Source of the DNA: Galeopsis tetrahit
Lineage: Eukaryota; Streptophyta; Magnoliopsida; Lamiales; Lamiaceae
Assembly: GCA_963675135.1 (NCBI GenBank)
Contig: OY776123.1
Coordinates: forward strand, 2,358,501-2,422,500
Length of the DNA: 64,000 nt
Reading direction: 5' to 3'
Below are positions 1 through 10,740 of the stretch, one piece after another. The notes beneath the pieces were generated by a model. That model ran no database searches and was not told where the DNA came from. It saw nothing but the letters and a program-made list of their open reading frames with translations. Positions within the stretch are counted from its first letter, which is position 1, and the number at the start of each line of letters is the position of its first letter. A program made the position numbers and the translations under genes.

Positions 1-53
1 TAACATATCTATTCATTCACATTTTGTTATAATTAATCAATTTTTTTTGGCAG

Positions 54-1087
54 AATGAGGTTACGTGGGATCCAGAGACTATTGACACTGCATTAGTGTA
101 CAGACTCTTTCTTGAGAGAGCAGCAAATCGATACAGTAACATGTTGAACCACTACAAGGGATTGTGGGAGCATAAGAAGAAGAAGCCGAATTGGGACAAC
201 GATGTCTGGGAGCACTTGGTTCGCTACTGGAATCATCCGGACACAATTAAGAAGAGCGAGCAGTGTCGGAAGAACCGACTATCAGAGCCTGGAGGCCCGG
301 GTACCGGTTTTGCTAGACATAAAGGGGGATCTCGTGGGGCAGCCGAGGTGGCCAGACGGATTGTAAGTATTTATGTTCAATTATATAAGTAATTAATTTG
401 AGTTCATTTTAATTAATTTAATTTTATGTTCTTCAAAATATAGGAGGAGATGACGGGACGACCAGCTTACGACTGGGAGATTATCGAATATTACCACCGT
501 TACAATAACGGAACGTACACATACGGGCATATAGGTGATATTCTGGTAAGTGTATACATATAATATTTAATTGTATTGACATGTATATTAACCAAATTTT
601 ACATATGCACAAATAGGACCAGGTGCAAGAGGAATTATCACATCTCACCCAACCGTCATCTGATCATGATCCTTCAGATGATGGTTCCAGTAGCCAGACC
701 CCACCCTTGCCGGAAATGTCTGAGTTGTACGTGAAGAAAGTTGGAAGATCTCACGGTCGCGTGAAGGGTCTTGGGCAACTAGGAAAGAACAGACGTGTCA
801 CTTCTGGTCCTGGTGAGACATCTTCCGGTACGGCGTTTGGACGATTTAGCCAGGCCGACATCGACAATGCTCTTTTGGAAGAGCGGAGGGCTAGTGAAGA
901 GAGAGAGCGTCTCATACGTGAAGAACTGCAGCAATCAGTCACTCAAACGGAGGAGCGCTTACGTCAAGAGTTTGCTGCTCAGATGGCATCACAGATGGCA
1001 TCAATGATGAGACGGTTCAGAAGGGGGTCGGGTAACGGGAACGGGGATGATGATGGTGATGATGACGCTGCTGAGGATGGTCGATGA
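54..1087 (+). CDS. Transposase_24 (Ptta/En/Spm) family protein, C-terminal part, three exons
   Basis: Exons 54-362, 444-545 and 617-1087 join in frame; introns start GT (363, 546) and end AG (442-443, 615-616). Exon 1 begins after a pyrimidine-rich AG acceptor, so the 5' exons lie off the window. It encodes a basic segment with 'RLSEPGGPGTGFARHKGGSR', the signature block of plant Ptta/En/Spm CACTA proteins (Pfam Transposase_24). Exon 2 gives 'GRPAYDWEIIEYYHRY'. Exon 3 (about 155 residues) has a Ser/Pro-rich stretch, a basic segment 'VGRSHGRVKGLGQLGKNRR', a charged coiled coil (EERRASEERERLIREELQQ) and an acidic Gly/Asn/Asp tail. In CACTA elements such proteins are thought to bind DNA or assist the TNP2 transposase in the nucleus. 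No stop or frameshift interrupts the visible part. The partner TNP2 gene is not visible here. Confidence 0.85.
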
Positions 1088-1119
1088 TTGATACATTTTA
1101 AGTTATGTTGTCTTGTTGG

Positions 1120-1735
1120 ATTTTAAAAAATTAATGAAGTTGTTTGAGATTTTTTTTTTATGTTGTGTACTTGAATTGAAGTGAACGTACGAGACAATGT
1201 TTTATTTTATATGGTTTTAATTCATATTGCTTGTGTGTGATTAATTAAGTATTGATCTAATATATAAATGAATTGAGTTAATAGCATATAGTTAGTAATT
1301 TATTAAATAAATTGAGTTAATTAATAACATATAGTTGGTAATTGAGTTAATAAGTTATTAAATTTAGTAATGAAGGGCTTTTGTTAAACTAATTAAGTAT
1401 TGAGCTAATATATAAATTAATTGAGTTAGTAATCTATTCAATTAATTGACTTAATTAATAATAAAAGAATAAATTTGAGTTAATACATACATAAGTATAA
1501 ATTATTAAATTCAGTATTAATGAAGGGATTTGTTAAATAAATTGAGTTAATTAATACATATATAAGTATAAGTTATTAAATTTAGTAATGAGGGGTTTGT
1601 TAAATTAATTAAGTATTGAGCTAATATAATTAATTTACTTAATAACATATAGTTGTTAATTTATTAAATTAATTGAGTTAAAGAATAAAAACAGAAATTA
1701 AAAGGGATAAATATATAATGCATTTGAAATATTAC
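1120..1735. repeat. AT-rich degenerate direct repeats in the CACTA-1 3' flank
   Basis: Three or four loose copies of a unit built from 'ATTGAGTTAATTAATA', 'AATGAAGGG(C/A)TTTGTTAAA' and 'AATTAAGTATTGAGCTAATA' recur near 1240, 1365, 1510 and 1585. No coding signal is seen. This is probably the 3' UTR and spacer of the element. Confidence 0.6.
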
Positions 1736-1739
1736 GACT

Positions 1740-1845
1740 AAAGCTCCTAGCCTAATTGGCACACGGGGGGCGCATAAACTCTTCAGAATCCGGGAAGTCG
1801 CGAGTTCGAAGAGACCTGGGTTCGAAACCCAGGTTTGTTGTTTTT
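1740..1845 (+). other. tRNA-like or SINE-head-like segment with pol III box motifs
   Basis: An A-box-like stretch (TAGCCTAATTGG, about 1749) is followed about 60 bp later by a B-box-like GGTTCGAAACC inside the palindrome CTGGGTTCGAAACCCAG, with a second GAGTTCGAAG just before it. The segment does not fold into a full cloverleaf by eye and has no clear A-rich tail or target duplication, so it may be a decayed tRNA-derived insertion or chance. Confidence 0.3.
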
Positions 1846-1854
1846 TAAATACAG

Positions 1855-2065
1855 CGTATTGGCGAGGGGCCTCGCGCTGGGCCCTCGCCAATTCGCGAGT
1901 GGGTATGCCCTCGCTAATACGCGAGTGTGATTCTGCCCTCGGGATTTGGCGAGGGTGCCCTCGCCAATAAATTAGCGAGGAGCACTTTGGCGACGGCGAC
2001 TGCCCCTCGCCTCTGCTGTCGCCAAATCGCTTAGCGAGGGCTTTTCCCTCGCCAAAACCCTCTCC
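1855..2065. repeat. Subterminal repeat array of CACTA-1
   Basis: At least ten copies of a GGCGAGGG / CCCTCGCC motif in both orientations (also CGCGAG and TTAGCGAGG variants) are packed into about 200 bp next to the terminal repeat. The GC content is far above the flanks. In characterised CACTA elements, short subterminal repeats in both orientations bind the accessory transposase protein (TNPA type). Confidence 0.8.
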
Positions 2066-2087
2066 ATATGGATGGTTTTTTGTAGTG

Positions 2088-2833
2088 AGTTATTGTTAAT
2101 ACATGCAAGGAAGAAATGAACAAACTATCCAAAAATTAATAAGATTATAAGCTTATTTGTAAAATGAATAGAAAAATAGTTGATCAAATAAGAAGTTACC
2201 ACTCACCAATGGTATAAACATGCAAAGCATAATATTCCTTGATGTGAAGGAAGCTAGAACTCAATTTGAATTATTTCTTGGTGATATAAAATCAATAGTA
2301 TTTCTCACAGTCAAAACATCAAACACTTGAATAGTATAAGTAAGATATGTGTTAAAAGATCAAAATTAAAAGATATAGAGAGCATGACATACAACAGTAA
2401 TAAGAACAGTTTGAAACTGAATGTTGGCAAATTTTAGATCCTCGCACAACCAATCCAAAAACAAAAAGTAAGCATTTGGGTTTATCTTTAAAATTCGATT
2501 ATTATTAGAAATAGCATTTGGGTTTTACTTTATCACTTATGTGGTAAGTGATAAAAGTAGAATTGGTAATTGTCAACTCATTTAATTATTTACTTTATAC
2601 ATAAATGTTTATAAAATTATCATTAAAAATCTCCACTAAATTTACTTTTTTTATTTTGTGTGTCATTTCACATGTGAAATAAATCATGAGACAGGATGAG
2701 TATTATTATTGGAGATAAAAGTGGGGTAGTGAAGACTTTTCAATTTTATATATAAATAATAAATATTTTATTTTAGTGTGAATAAAGTAATGACATTTTA
2801 TGTAATATTACATCATATGAGACGGATGGAATA
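2088..2833. other. No gene seen; start of repeat block A
   Basis: AT-rich sequence. From about 2590 it matches 8040-8330 of block B: 'GTGTGTCA(T/C)TTCACATGTG', then a stretch containing 'GGAGATAAAAGTGGGG'. The GAGACGG...GGAATAC pieces at 2690-2833 are remnants of Stowaway-like inverted repeats. No coding signal is recognised. Confidence 0.6.
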
Positions 2834-2843
2834 CTATGTATTA

Positions 2844-3677
2844 GGGAAAATATCACAAACAGTCCTGTAACTTTTGTCGAATCCGCGTTTGGTCCTTTAT
2901 CTTTTTAAATTATCGTTTGTAGTCCTTTTATTATCGCAACAGGTCCTTTTCGGTAAAAAAATAAAAAAATGACCTGAATTCACATGTGCCGGTCACGTGA
3001 GTGTCATTCCACATCACTAACTATTGAGAAAAAAAAATCACAAATGATCCTGTAACTTTTATTTAATCCACATTTGGTCTTTTATCTTTTTAAATTCTCA
3101 CCTGTAGTCCTTTTATCTTTGTTTTCAAAAAAAAAAAAAAAAAGGCTTAAACCCCATGCACACGTTATTGCATAAATATTATAATTATATATATATTAGT
3201 GTTTTGAATTATTAAAAAAGTTTGCCCTCCTTAACCACGAGTTCTGCGTTGTCCCTGACCCAATCAATGCCCATGTGTATCATCACAACAATTTGAAGGT
3301 AATTGATCAGAGTGTGAGGATTATATGTGGTGTCTAATTAATATGTGGTTTAAGTCTTTTTTTTTTTTTGAAAATAAAGATAAAAGGACTACAGGTGCGA
3401 ATTTAAAAAGATAAAGGACTAAATGTGAATTAAATAAAAGTTACAAGACTATTTGAGATTTTTTTCTCAATAGTTAGTGATGTGGAATGACACGCAAGCA
3501 AATTCGCCGGAATTTGACACTCACGTGACCAGCACATGTAAATTCAGGTCATTTTTTAATTTTTTTTGCTGAAAGGACCTGTTGCGATAATAAAAGGACT
3601 ACAGACGATAATTTAAAAAGATAAAGGACCAAACGCGGATTCAACAAAAGTTACAGGACTATTTGTGATATTTTCCC
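2844..3677. mobile_element. Mutator-type foldback MITE with long inverted arms
   Basis: The element begins GGGAAAATATCAC and ends GTGATATTTTCCC. Its two arms of roughly 280-310 bp are near-perfect inverted repeats; features such as 'CCTTTATC', 'CACGTGA' and the poly-A/poly-T tract mirror each other around a spacer of about 230 bp (3145-3350). A 10-bp direct repeat CTATGTATTA flanks it (2834-2843 and 3678-3687). Block B has the uninterrupted site ATACTATGTATTATGGGG near 8327-8343. TSD length and G-rich terminus fit Mutator superfamily MITEs. It encodes nothing. Confidence 0.9.
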
Positions 3678-3687
3678 CTATGTATTA

Positions 3688-4005
3688 TGGGGAGGTGAGT
3701 GTACTTACTAGAGTGATTGGAGCGAAAATTGAGGAATGGTAGTTTGGACATACCTACTTAAAATACTCATCCTATTTCATTTTAGATTAATCATTGATAA
3801 GAAATGAATATTTCAAATTAAATTAATAATTTTTTAATTGGATAATAAAACAAACAAAAATGGGATGGATGTATTTGAAAACGCAGGTGGGTGTATTAAT
3901 TAATTCGTGGGGTTGAAATAATCGTGGACTTTTAACAAATATAAATACTGACGAGTGCTAAATTAGCCCAGCCCGTTTAACAATGTAAATTAATAACAAA
4001 AACAA
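3688..4005. other. Block A unique-type spacer, no gene
   Basis: Matches 8333-8690 in block B and partly 14785-14880 in block C, including 'GAAAACGCAGGTGGGTGTAT' and 'AAATACTGACGAGTGCTAAA'. No ORF or RNA gene is recognised. Confidence 0.5.
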
Positions 4006-4007
4006 TA

Positions 4008-4278
4008 CTCCCTCCGTTCCAGGATTGTTTACACCATTTTATGGGCACGCAAACTAAGAAAATGGTGTATTGAGTGGAGTGTTGACGGGTAATTTTGTAA
4101 CTTTTATGAATAAAGTAAAGTGAATGATTGGATTGAGGGTAAAAGTAATGGCATTTTGTGTAAATATGCGGATATTGTGAGGGTGGGGTTTATGAAAAAG
4201 TTTCTTTTTTGGGTAGTGCAAACAATTGTGGGACGGACGAATAAGGAAAGAGTGCAAACAATTGTGGGACAGAGGGAG
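4008..4278. mobile_element. Stowaway-type MITE
   Basis: Ends are CTCCCTCCGTTCC and the inverted GGGACAGAGGGAG, flanked by TA on both sides. Internal sequence repeats 'GTGCAAACAATTGTGGGAC' twice on the right side. Block B has TACTCCGTA at the same position (8687-8695) instead, consistent with excision leaving a footprint. Confidence 0.8.
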
Positions 4279-4582
4279 TAACATATAGTGCTAGCTAATA
4301 AAGCTGAAAAAAAAATGAAATAGGAAAAATGAACACAAATAAGATCGAAGTTTATTGATAGAATTTGCGTGGTGATGGAACCCGACCCACAAATATTATT
4401 ATTCACATAACACGACATAAACAGTAAAAAGAAAAGAAGAAGAAATACGTTAAAATAGATGACTCAACGACATAACGATAACAGAAAACAGATAAACGCG
4501 TCATCACAGAGATAGAGGACAAGACTTGAATTTCTTGATTCAGATATAATTCATTCTTACATGACACCCTCGACCTCCCAGC

Positions 4583-4629
4583 AAAGAGCTAGGTACCTCT
4601 GCTGGTTGAAGAAGATGCCCTAGCTCCTT
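4583..4629 (-). promoter_or_regulatory. 3' UTR stem-loop after peptide gene copy A
   Basis: In the transcript AAGGAGCUAGG (4629-4619) pairs with CCUAGCUCUUU (4593-4583) with one G-U pair, closing a 25-nt loop. The stem is kept in all four gene copies, including a compensatory change in copy C. Confidence 0.45.
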
Positions 4630-4656
4630 ATCCTCCATACTCCATAGTGATGGTTA

Positions 4657-4809
4657 CTAGGTACGTTTCCACCTGCATAATTAATTAGAGCTAATTAAGA
4701 ACAATTTTTTTTAAAAAAAAAAGAATATGAATAAGAATTGAAAGTATGAAGATATGATTACATACTTTAGTGGACCAAGGCCAATGTCGAACACGCAGAA
4801 TTGGAACAT
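4657..4809 (-). CDS. Small two-exon peptide gene, copy A (variable-core family)
   Basis: Reading the minus strand, ATG at 4809 follows CTCACC, about 97 bp below a TATA box. Exon 1 is 4809-4766 and ends at AAA|GTATGT; the acceptor is ATGCAG (AG at 4674-4673) and exon 2 runs 4672-4657 to a TAG stop. The product is 19 residues: MFQF, core CVFDIGLGP, tail LKWKRT. A weaker donor four bases downstream (TAT|GTAATC) would instead give a 30-residue product ending VETYLVTITMEYGG (stop TAA 4630-4628). Copies B, C and E share the flanks, intron and exon 2 but differ in the core; this copy has lost exactly one core codon. There is no cleavable signal peptide. I do not recognise the family. A precursor of a small processed peptide is an inference from the variability pattern; a non-coding transcript is the alternative. 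Confidence 0.5.
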
Positions 4810-4903
4810 GGTGAGATGGAGTAAAGGGTATAGATGGAAATATGGAATTGATAGAATGAGAGTAGTAGTGAGTGGTGAGTGAAATAATTAATAATAGGAG
4901 GTT

Positions 4904-4916
4904 GGATATATATAGA
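4904..4916 (-). promoter_or_regulatory. TATA box of peptide gene copy A
   Basis: On the minus strand GCTCTATATATATCC lies about 97 bp upstream of the ATG. Flanking sequence is the same in copies B, C and E. Confidence 0.6.
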
Positions 4917-4949
4917 GCAAGTGATCGAGCAACATGCATCTATATAATA

Positions 4950-5783
4950 TAATACTTCCTCCGTCCCATATTAATCTTCATAGGTAGATGGACACGCAAA
5001 TTAAGAAAGTGTAATAATGAGTGAAGTTTTGAGGGATAATCTTGTAAAACGTTATGTATAACATTATTTTATTTTAAAATTATCACCCATTTGGTATTTA
5101 AATTTTCTCACCAAATACATTTTACACTTCATTAAATTTTCTGAATACACCTCTTTTATTTTACTCCACACAGCAATTATTTTATGATTTTTCGATATTA
5201 TTAAATTTTTTCAGGATTTTTTTTTTAATTTAAAAAATAGTATAATACGCAACTTAGTGGTAACTCAACTGTAATTCGTTAATGACTCGATGGTGGGTGT
5301 ACGAATATAATTTTAGTGAGTTGTATTTTAATTTAATTGATAAAAGGGTAATACTACGTATAATTTTTTTTATTTTTTTAAAATGGGGGTAATTAAACAT
5401 ATAAAAAAAAATAGGGAACAAATAACGGTGACTATAGCCATGAGTATTGCTTTACACATTTAAAAAATTGGATCCAATTATATACACTATTTGTCAAGAA
5501 AATGACAATTGTAAATATAAAATTATTTTGTGTTTGTGCCAATCAAACACCCTATCCTTGTCTGTGGAGACACCGACATGTACGTATGCTACGCCTTCTT
5601 TCATTTTGATTATTTTTTTATAATAATCAAAATGATTAAAATAATTAAAAAATTAAAATAATAATACTGATTCAATTCAAACACCTTATCACCGTCTGTG
5701 GAGACACCGACATGCAAGAGCGGAGCTATGTATGGGCTGAGGGGTGGCTGTAGCCCACCATGATTTAAATAAATAATATACTA
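4950..5783. other. Block A flank, no gene
   Basis: AT-rich sequence matching 9640-10470 in block B and inverted at 19600-19850. Recurrent phrases are 'TAACTTAGTGGTAACTCAA' and 'AAAATTGGATCCAATTATAT'. No coding signal is recognised. Confidence 0.5.
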
Positions 5784-6018
5784 CTCTCTCCGTTTATGAA
5801 ATGTAGTTTCATTTGATTCATATTCTTTGTCGCAGTTTCACACTTTTTGAAAACTTTCACCTTTCAACCACCACTTAATTACTCAATTTATCATCCACTT
5901 TATTTACAAATAATTACTTTATTCATAATGGACCATACAATATCCTTATTTTATCTACTTTTTTCTTAAAACTTGTGTCTCAACCCAATAGAACTACATT
6001 TGGTGGATGGAGGGAGGA
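5784..6018. mobile_element. Stowaway-like MITE, degenerate ends
   Basis: Inverted ends TACTCTCTCCGTTTATGAAATGTAG and CTACATTTGGTGGATGGAGGGAG pair across about 235 bp. Homologues lie at 10470-10700 in block B and, split by the LTR element, at 28412-28589 plus 34546-34634 in block D. Confidence 0.65.
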
Positions 6019-6019
6019 T

Positions 6020-7850
6020 ATTATATTAAAAAAAAAAACCTTCCAACTCAACCAATTCAAAACATCAACTTCCACTTAGATGAGAGATTTTAATACTAAT
6101 TCATATTTATTTTAGTTTAACTAATGATAAAATATCTTCCTTACATATTAATTTTTTACATAATTTAAATTTCAATTAGATAAAAATTTCTAAACTAAAT
6201 CCCCAATTTCAAACTTCTAATGTAAAAAAATATATTAAATTTCAACTACTGACTTCCATACAGACCTAGTTGATGTCTTTAACAATGTGTATGATATATA
6301 CTCATTTCAATAGTAAATTCAAATTATGTCTTTAAATGTCTTGAAGTTTTAAGTTGTTTAATGAAAATTTTATTTATGATCTCGTCGACAAATTTTATTT
6401 TGATGATTTTCAAAAGAGTAAAGATCACCTTATCGATGAATTATATTGGATAAAAAATTTTAGAATGCAACTTATGTATTGTATTTTTTTTTATATATAT
6501 ATTTTTTTTACTATATTTATTTTAGGTTTTCAGTCCGTCCTAATTTTTTTTCTGGCTCCGCCCTTGCCAACATGTAAGTATGCTATGCCTTCTTTCATTA
6601 CTAGTACTTATCCAAACAATATATATAGTTCATCTTCCATTGAATTTCTTTTAAATTTATACTCCTGTCTCATTTTACATTCATAATTCACTGCACAAAA
6701 TTTAGTGTAAAATTTATTTAGTAGACGGAATTAGAGTCCCCTTGAGACTGCAATGCATCAAACAACTTTACAAGTTTATTCTTTGACACTTAAAAATGTT
6801 CCATATTTAATTGCCGATAAGTTTATTCATTTACATCATCATATTTATAAATATTTTTATAAACATTCAAACTGATTTATAAGACACAAAATTTGGAGAA
6901 TTATTAAACATTTAATTATACAAATCGTTTTTGTTGATTTAATATGCATAGTTGAAGTAGTACTCTTCCCTCATTCTTAGTGGGAATAACAATAAATAAT
7001 TAATGAAATCAAGAAAACAGAAAAACTTAAAAAAATTATAAAGAATGAAATCAAGAATTTATACCTAAAAATAAATTAAATAAAAAACTTAAATGTCAAA
7101 TATATTAATGAGTAAAAGTAAATGACATTATATTGATCATATTATTCAAACATCATAGTGTTGGAATCGTCTCTATTATTTCACGTTGTGCATGCATTAA
7201 AATCTTTTTCCTTTATTATGTTTAAACGGCAACCATTTTTAATTCATGAGAATTAAACAAGAAAAAATCTATTTCGTCACTAAAATATTAGAGACGCAAT
7301 ATAATTTTCATTATTGTTCTAAATATTAACAATAAAATAAAATATTTTGTTGTTAATATAGTGATAAAATATTTTAATTTTCTCTCGAATATTAAATCCA
7401 CAAAATTATTCATGCAAATTTCAATTTTGTCGCTAAAATATTAGCGACGAAATATAATTTTCATTGTTGTTCTTATTATTAACAAGAAAATAAAATAATT
7501 TGCTTGAAAGTGTAGCGATGAAATAATTTATAGTATAATGAACATCATACACACATATAATTAGAGCCACACGTTATCACATACGCAAACAATGATTCAA
7601 TAATATTGATAGGAACATCAAAAAACTGCATTCAATAGCAAAGACCAAAAATATTTCACCAACAAAAAAAAACCCTACTAATTAAAATTTAAAAAATTAT
7701 AATACTTAAATTATAGACCTATTTTCCCGCAGCCATAGTTTTTCTCCGCCTTAAAAAATCAGACACTCATTCTTCTTCAATCATACCGGATAGTTGAAGA
7801 AGCAGTTGGGTTGGACACATAGCAGAAGATGGAGCAAAGTTTCTTCCTTT
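6020..7850. other. Block A tail and AT-rich spacer, no gene
   Basis: 6060-6810 matches 10740-11005 and 38465-39160. After that the sequence is AT-rich. Near 7267-7330 and 7425-7490 a paired motif 'GTCGCTAAAATATTAGCGAC' (and a degraded copy) occurs twice, resembling transposon subterminal palindromes. The ORF at 6354-6686 is low-complexity and has no recognisable domain. Confidence 0.45.
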
Positions 7851-7899
7851 TATATATATAGATTTTCATAACTTTAATTTATTTTTATAGACGTTCCAC

Positions 7900-8700
7900 G
7901 ATAACTTGTATAGTTGTATACACTTAAAATGAAAAATTATTTATAAACTCCATTCTCAAAATATTCTCAATTTTATACAAATGTCATTATTTTTTTTTCA
8001 CACATATACAAAAATCAACTCATTTCTTTACTTTATACATATATAAATGTTTACAAAATTATCCCTAAAAATTTCCACTAAATTTATTTTTTTTATTTTG
8101 TGTGTCACTTCACATGTGAAATAAATTATGAGACGGAGGGAGTATTATTATTATTGGAGATAAAAGTGGGGGTAGTGAAGACTTTTCAATTTTATAAATA
8201 ATAAATATTTATTTTAGTGTGAATAAAGTAATGACATTTTATATAATATTAATATATTTTTAAGGGATAATTAAAATTAAGATGGTAAAATGTGTTACTA
8301 TTAAATATGGGACGGAGGGAATACTATGTATTATGGGGAGGTGAGTGTACTTACTAGAGTGATTGGAGTGAAAATGGAGGAATGGTAGTTTGGATATATC
8401 ATACCTACCTAAAATACTCACCGTTTCATTTTAGATTCATCATTTGTAAAAAATGAATGTTTCAAATTAAATTAATAATTTTTTAATTGGATAATAAAAC
8501 AAACAAAAATGGGATGGATGTATTTGAAAACGCAGGTGGGTGTATTGATTAATTCGTGGGGTTGAAATAATCGTGGACTTGTAACAAATATAAATACTGA
8601 CGAGTGCTAAATTAGTCCAGCCCGTTTATTTGTAATTGCTAAATTAGCCCAGCACGTTTAACAATGCAAATTAATAACAAAAACAATACTCCGTAATATA
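7900..8700. repeat. Block B, left part, with Stowaway-like remnants
   Basis: Counterpart of 2560-4007 in block A but without the 834-bp Mutator-type MITE and without the 271-bp Stowaway MITE, so it provides the empty site for both. GACGGAGGGAGTA at about 8130 and GGGACGGAGGGAATAC at about 8312 are MITE ends. No gene is seen. Confidence 0.7.
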
Positions 8701-9005
8701 TAGTGCTAGCTAATAAAGCTGAAAAAAAAAACGAAATAGGAAAAATGAACACAAATAAGATCGAAGTTTATTAATAGAATTTGCGTGGTAATGAAACCGA
8801 CCAGCAAATATTATTATTCACATAACACGACATAAACAATAAAAAGTAAAGAAGAAGAAGTACATTAAAATAGATGACTCAACGACATGACGATAACAGA
8901 AAACAGATAAACGCGCCATCACACAGATAGAGGTCAGGACTTGAATTTCTTGTATAATTGATTAAGATATAAATTCATTCTTCCATGAAACCCTCTCCTC
9001 CCAGT

Positions 9006-9052
9006 AAAGAGCTAGGTACCTCGGCTGGTTGGAGAAGATGCCCTAGCTCCTT
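9006..9052 (-). promoter_or_regulatory. 3' UTR stem-loop after peptide gene copy B
   Basis: AAGGAGCUAGG (9052-9042) pairs with CCUAGCUCUUU (9016-9006), identical to copy A. Confidence 0.45.
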
Positions 9053-9079
9053 ATCCTCCATACTCTTTAGTGATGGTTA

Positions 9080-9322
9080 CTAGGTACGTTTCCACCTGCA
9101 TAATTAATTTGAGAAAATAATTAACAGATCAATAATATACATATTATTTTTTTTTTGTTATTATCAGAATTGGAAAGTATTTAGTGTAGTTTTCAGAGCT
9201 AATTAAGAACAATTTTTTTTTTTTTTTTAAAAGAATATGGATAAGAATTGAAAGTAAGAAGATATGATTACGTACTTTAGTGGACCAGGGCCTCCATGGG
9301 CGATCCAGCCGAATTGGAACAT
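9080..9322 (-). CDS. Small two-exon peptide gene, copy B
   Basis: ATG at 9322 in the context CTCACCATG. Exon 1 is 9322-9276, ending AAA|GTACGT; exon 2 is 9095-9080, after ATGCAG and ending in TAG. The product is 20 residues: MFQF, core GWIAHGGPGP, tail LKWKRT. With the weaker donor TAC|GTAATC the tail becomes KYVETYLVTITKEYGG with a stop at 9053-9051. Compared with copy C, six core codons differ and all six change the residue, while the UTR, intron ends and exon 2 are nearly unchanged. The intron is about 180 bp and AT-rich. The gene sits at the same place in block B as copy A does in block A. Function is unknown; a precursor of a short processed peptide is inferred. Confidence 0.5.
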
Positions 9323-9427
9323 GGTGAGATGGAGTAAAGGGTATAGATGGAAATATGGAATTGATCGAATGAAATTAAGTAGTAGTGAGTGAGTGTGGTG
9401 AGTGAAATAATTAATAATAGGAGGTTG

Positions 9428-9440
9428 GATATAAATAGAG
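9428..9440 (-). promoter_or_regulatory. TATA box of peptide gene copy B
   Basis: Minus-strand CTCTATTTATATCC about 107 bp above the ATG, at the same place as in copies A, C and E. Confidence 0.55.
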
Positions 9441-10697
9441 CAACATGCATGTATATAATATAATATAATATAATATAATATTGAGGGTAATTAAACACAT
9501 ATTGGAATGAAGATGGTTGTCCACAATATCTCAAGGATCTTGCTCTGGTTTCCTCATTCTAACGAGGATATGTTTTTCTCGTTGTAATCCTTGTTTTATT
9601 TGTCAAAAAAAAAATAAAAATTAAACACATAATATAGCATCCATCTTATGCATCGAAATGTGTGCCTTCTTTTCTTTTACATTTCTAACCCTCCATCTTA
9701 CTCAACGTCTCTACATTATTTGCACACTTCTAATATAGAAATTACGTACTCATCGAATTAATGTCCTCATAACATTATTTTATTTTAAAATTATCACCCA
9801 TTTGGTATTTAAATTTTCTCACCAAATACATTTTACACTTCATTAAATTTTCTGAATACACCTCTTTTATTTTACTCCACACAACACTTATTTTATGATT
9901 TTTTATATTATTAAATTTTTTCAGGATTTTTTTTTTAATTTAAAAAATAGTATAATACGTAACTTAGTGGTAACTCAATTGTGATTCGTTTGTGACTCGA
10001 TCGATGGTGGGTGTACAAATAGAATTTTAGTGAGTTGAATTTTAATTTAATTGATAAAAGGGTAATACTTTGTATAATTTTTATTTTTTTTAAATTGGGG
10101 TAATTAAACATATAAAAAAAGAGGGAACAAATCACGGTGACTATAGCCATGAGTATTGCTCAACACATTTAAAAAATTGGATCCAATTATATACACTATT
10201 TGTCAAGAAAAATACCAACCGTAAATATAAAATTATTTTGTGTTTGTGCCCATCAATTATATATAATATAAAATAATACTGATTCAAACACTACCTTATC
10301 CTTCTCTGTGGAGACCCCGACATGTAAGTATGCTATGCCTTCTTTCATTTTGATTATTTTTTTATAATAATTAAAATGATTAAAATAATTAAAAAATAAA
10401 AATAATAATACTGGAGCTATGTATGGGCTGGGGGTGGCTGTAGCCCACCATGATTTAAAAAAATAATATATCACTCCATTCGTTTATGAAATGTAGTCTC
10501 AATTGCATCATATTCTTTGTCTATCAAATGTAGTCTCATACACCTCTCAACCATCATTTAATTACTCAAATTGACATCAATTTTATTCATAAATAATCAC
10601 TTTATTCACAATGAACCCCACAATACCCTATAATACCCTTACTTTATCTACTTTTTTCTTAAAATTTTTGCCCACTCCCAATGGAACTACATTTGGT
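9440..10697. other. Block B flank, no gene
   Basis: 9470-9620 is a short AT-rich stretch absent from A; from 9765 the sequence matches 5055-5780 in block A. 10470-10697 is the counterpart of the Stowaway-like MITE at 5784. No coding signal is recognised. Confidence 0.45.
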
Positions 10698-10698
10698 G

Positions 10699-10737
<39 letters not shown>
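10698..10737. repeat. (TA)n microsatellite
   Basis: Uninterrupted AT dinucleotides at the right end of the degenerate MITE in block B. Confidence 0.9.

Positions 10738-10739
<2 letters not shown>

Positions 10740-10740
<1 letters not shown>

Larger units (their letters stand above)
1..2087 (+). mobile_element. CACTA-1, 3' part of a CACTA (En/Spm) DNA transposon
   Basis: The element enters from the left edge and ends at 2087 with a terminal inverted repeat reading GGTTTTTTGTAGTG, the reverse complement of the CACTACAAAAAACC start typical of plant CACTA elements. It holds a Transposase_24-like gene, about 650 bp of AT-rich direct repeats, a GC-rich subterminal repeat zone and the terminal repeat, the usual order for the 3' side of such an element. 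The three bases after the end (AGT, 2088-2090) are the expected 3-bp target duplication, but the other copy lies outside the window. Confidence 0.88.

Noticed and set aside
1740..1845. A functional tRNA gene
   Set aside because: A and B box motifs are present but no acceptor stem or anticodon arm can be formed by eye.
4583..4629. A microRNA precursor: 'TGGAGAAGATGCC' on the plus strand recalls the start of miR164
   Set aside because: Only the first nine bases agree, it lies in the loop rather than the stem, and it is on the strand opposite to the predicted transcript.
6354..6686. A 110-residue ORF as a membrane protein gene
   Set aside because: Phe/Ile/Leu-rich only because of T-rich DNA; the related sequence at 38760 does not keep the frame.
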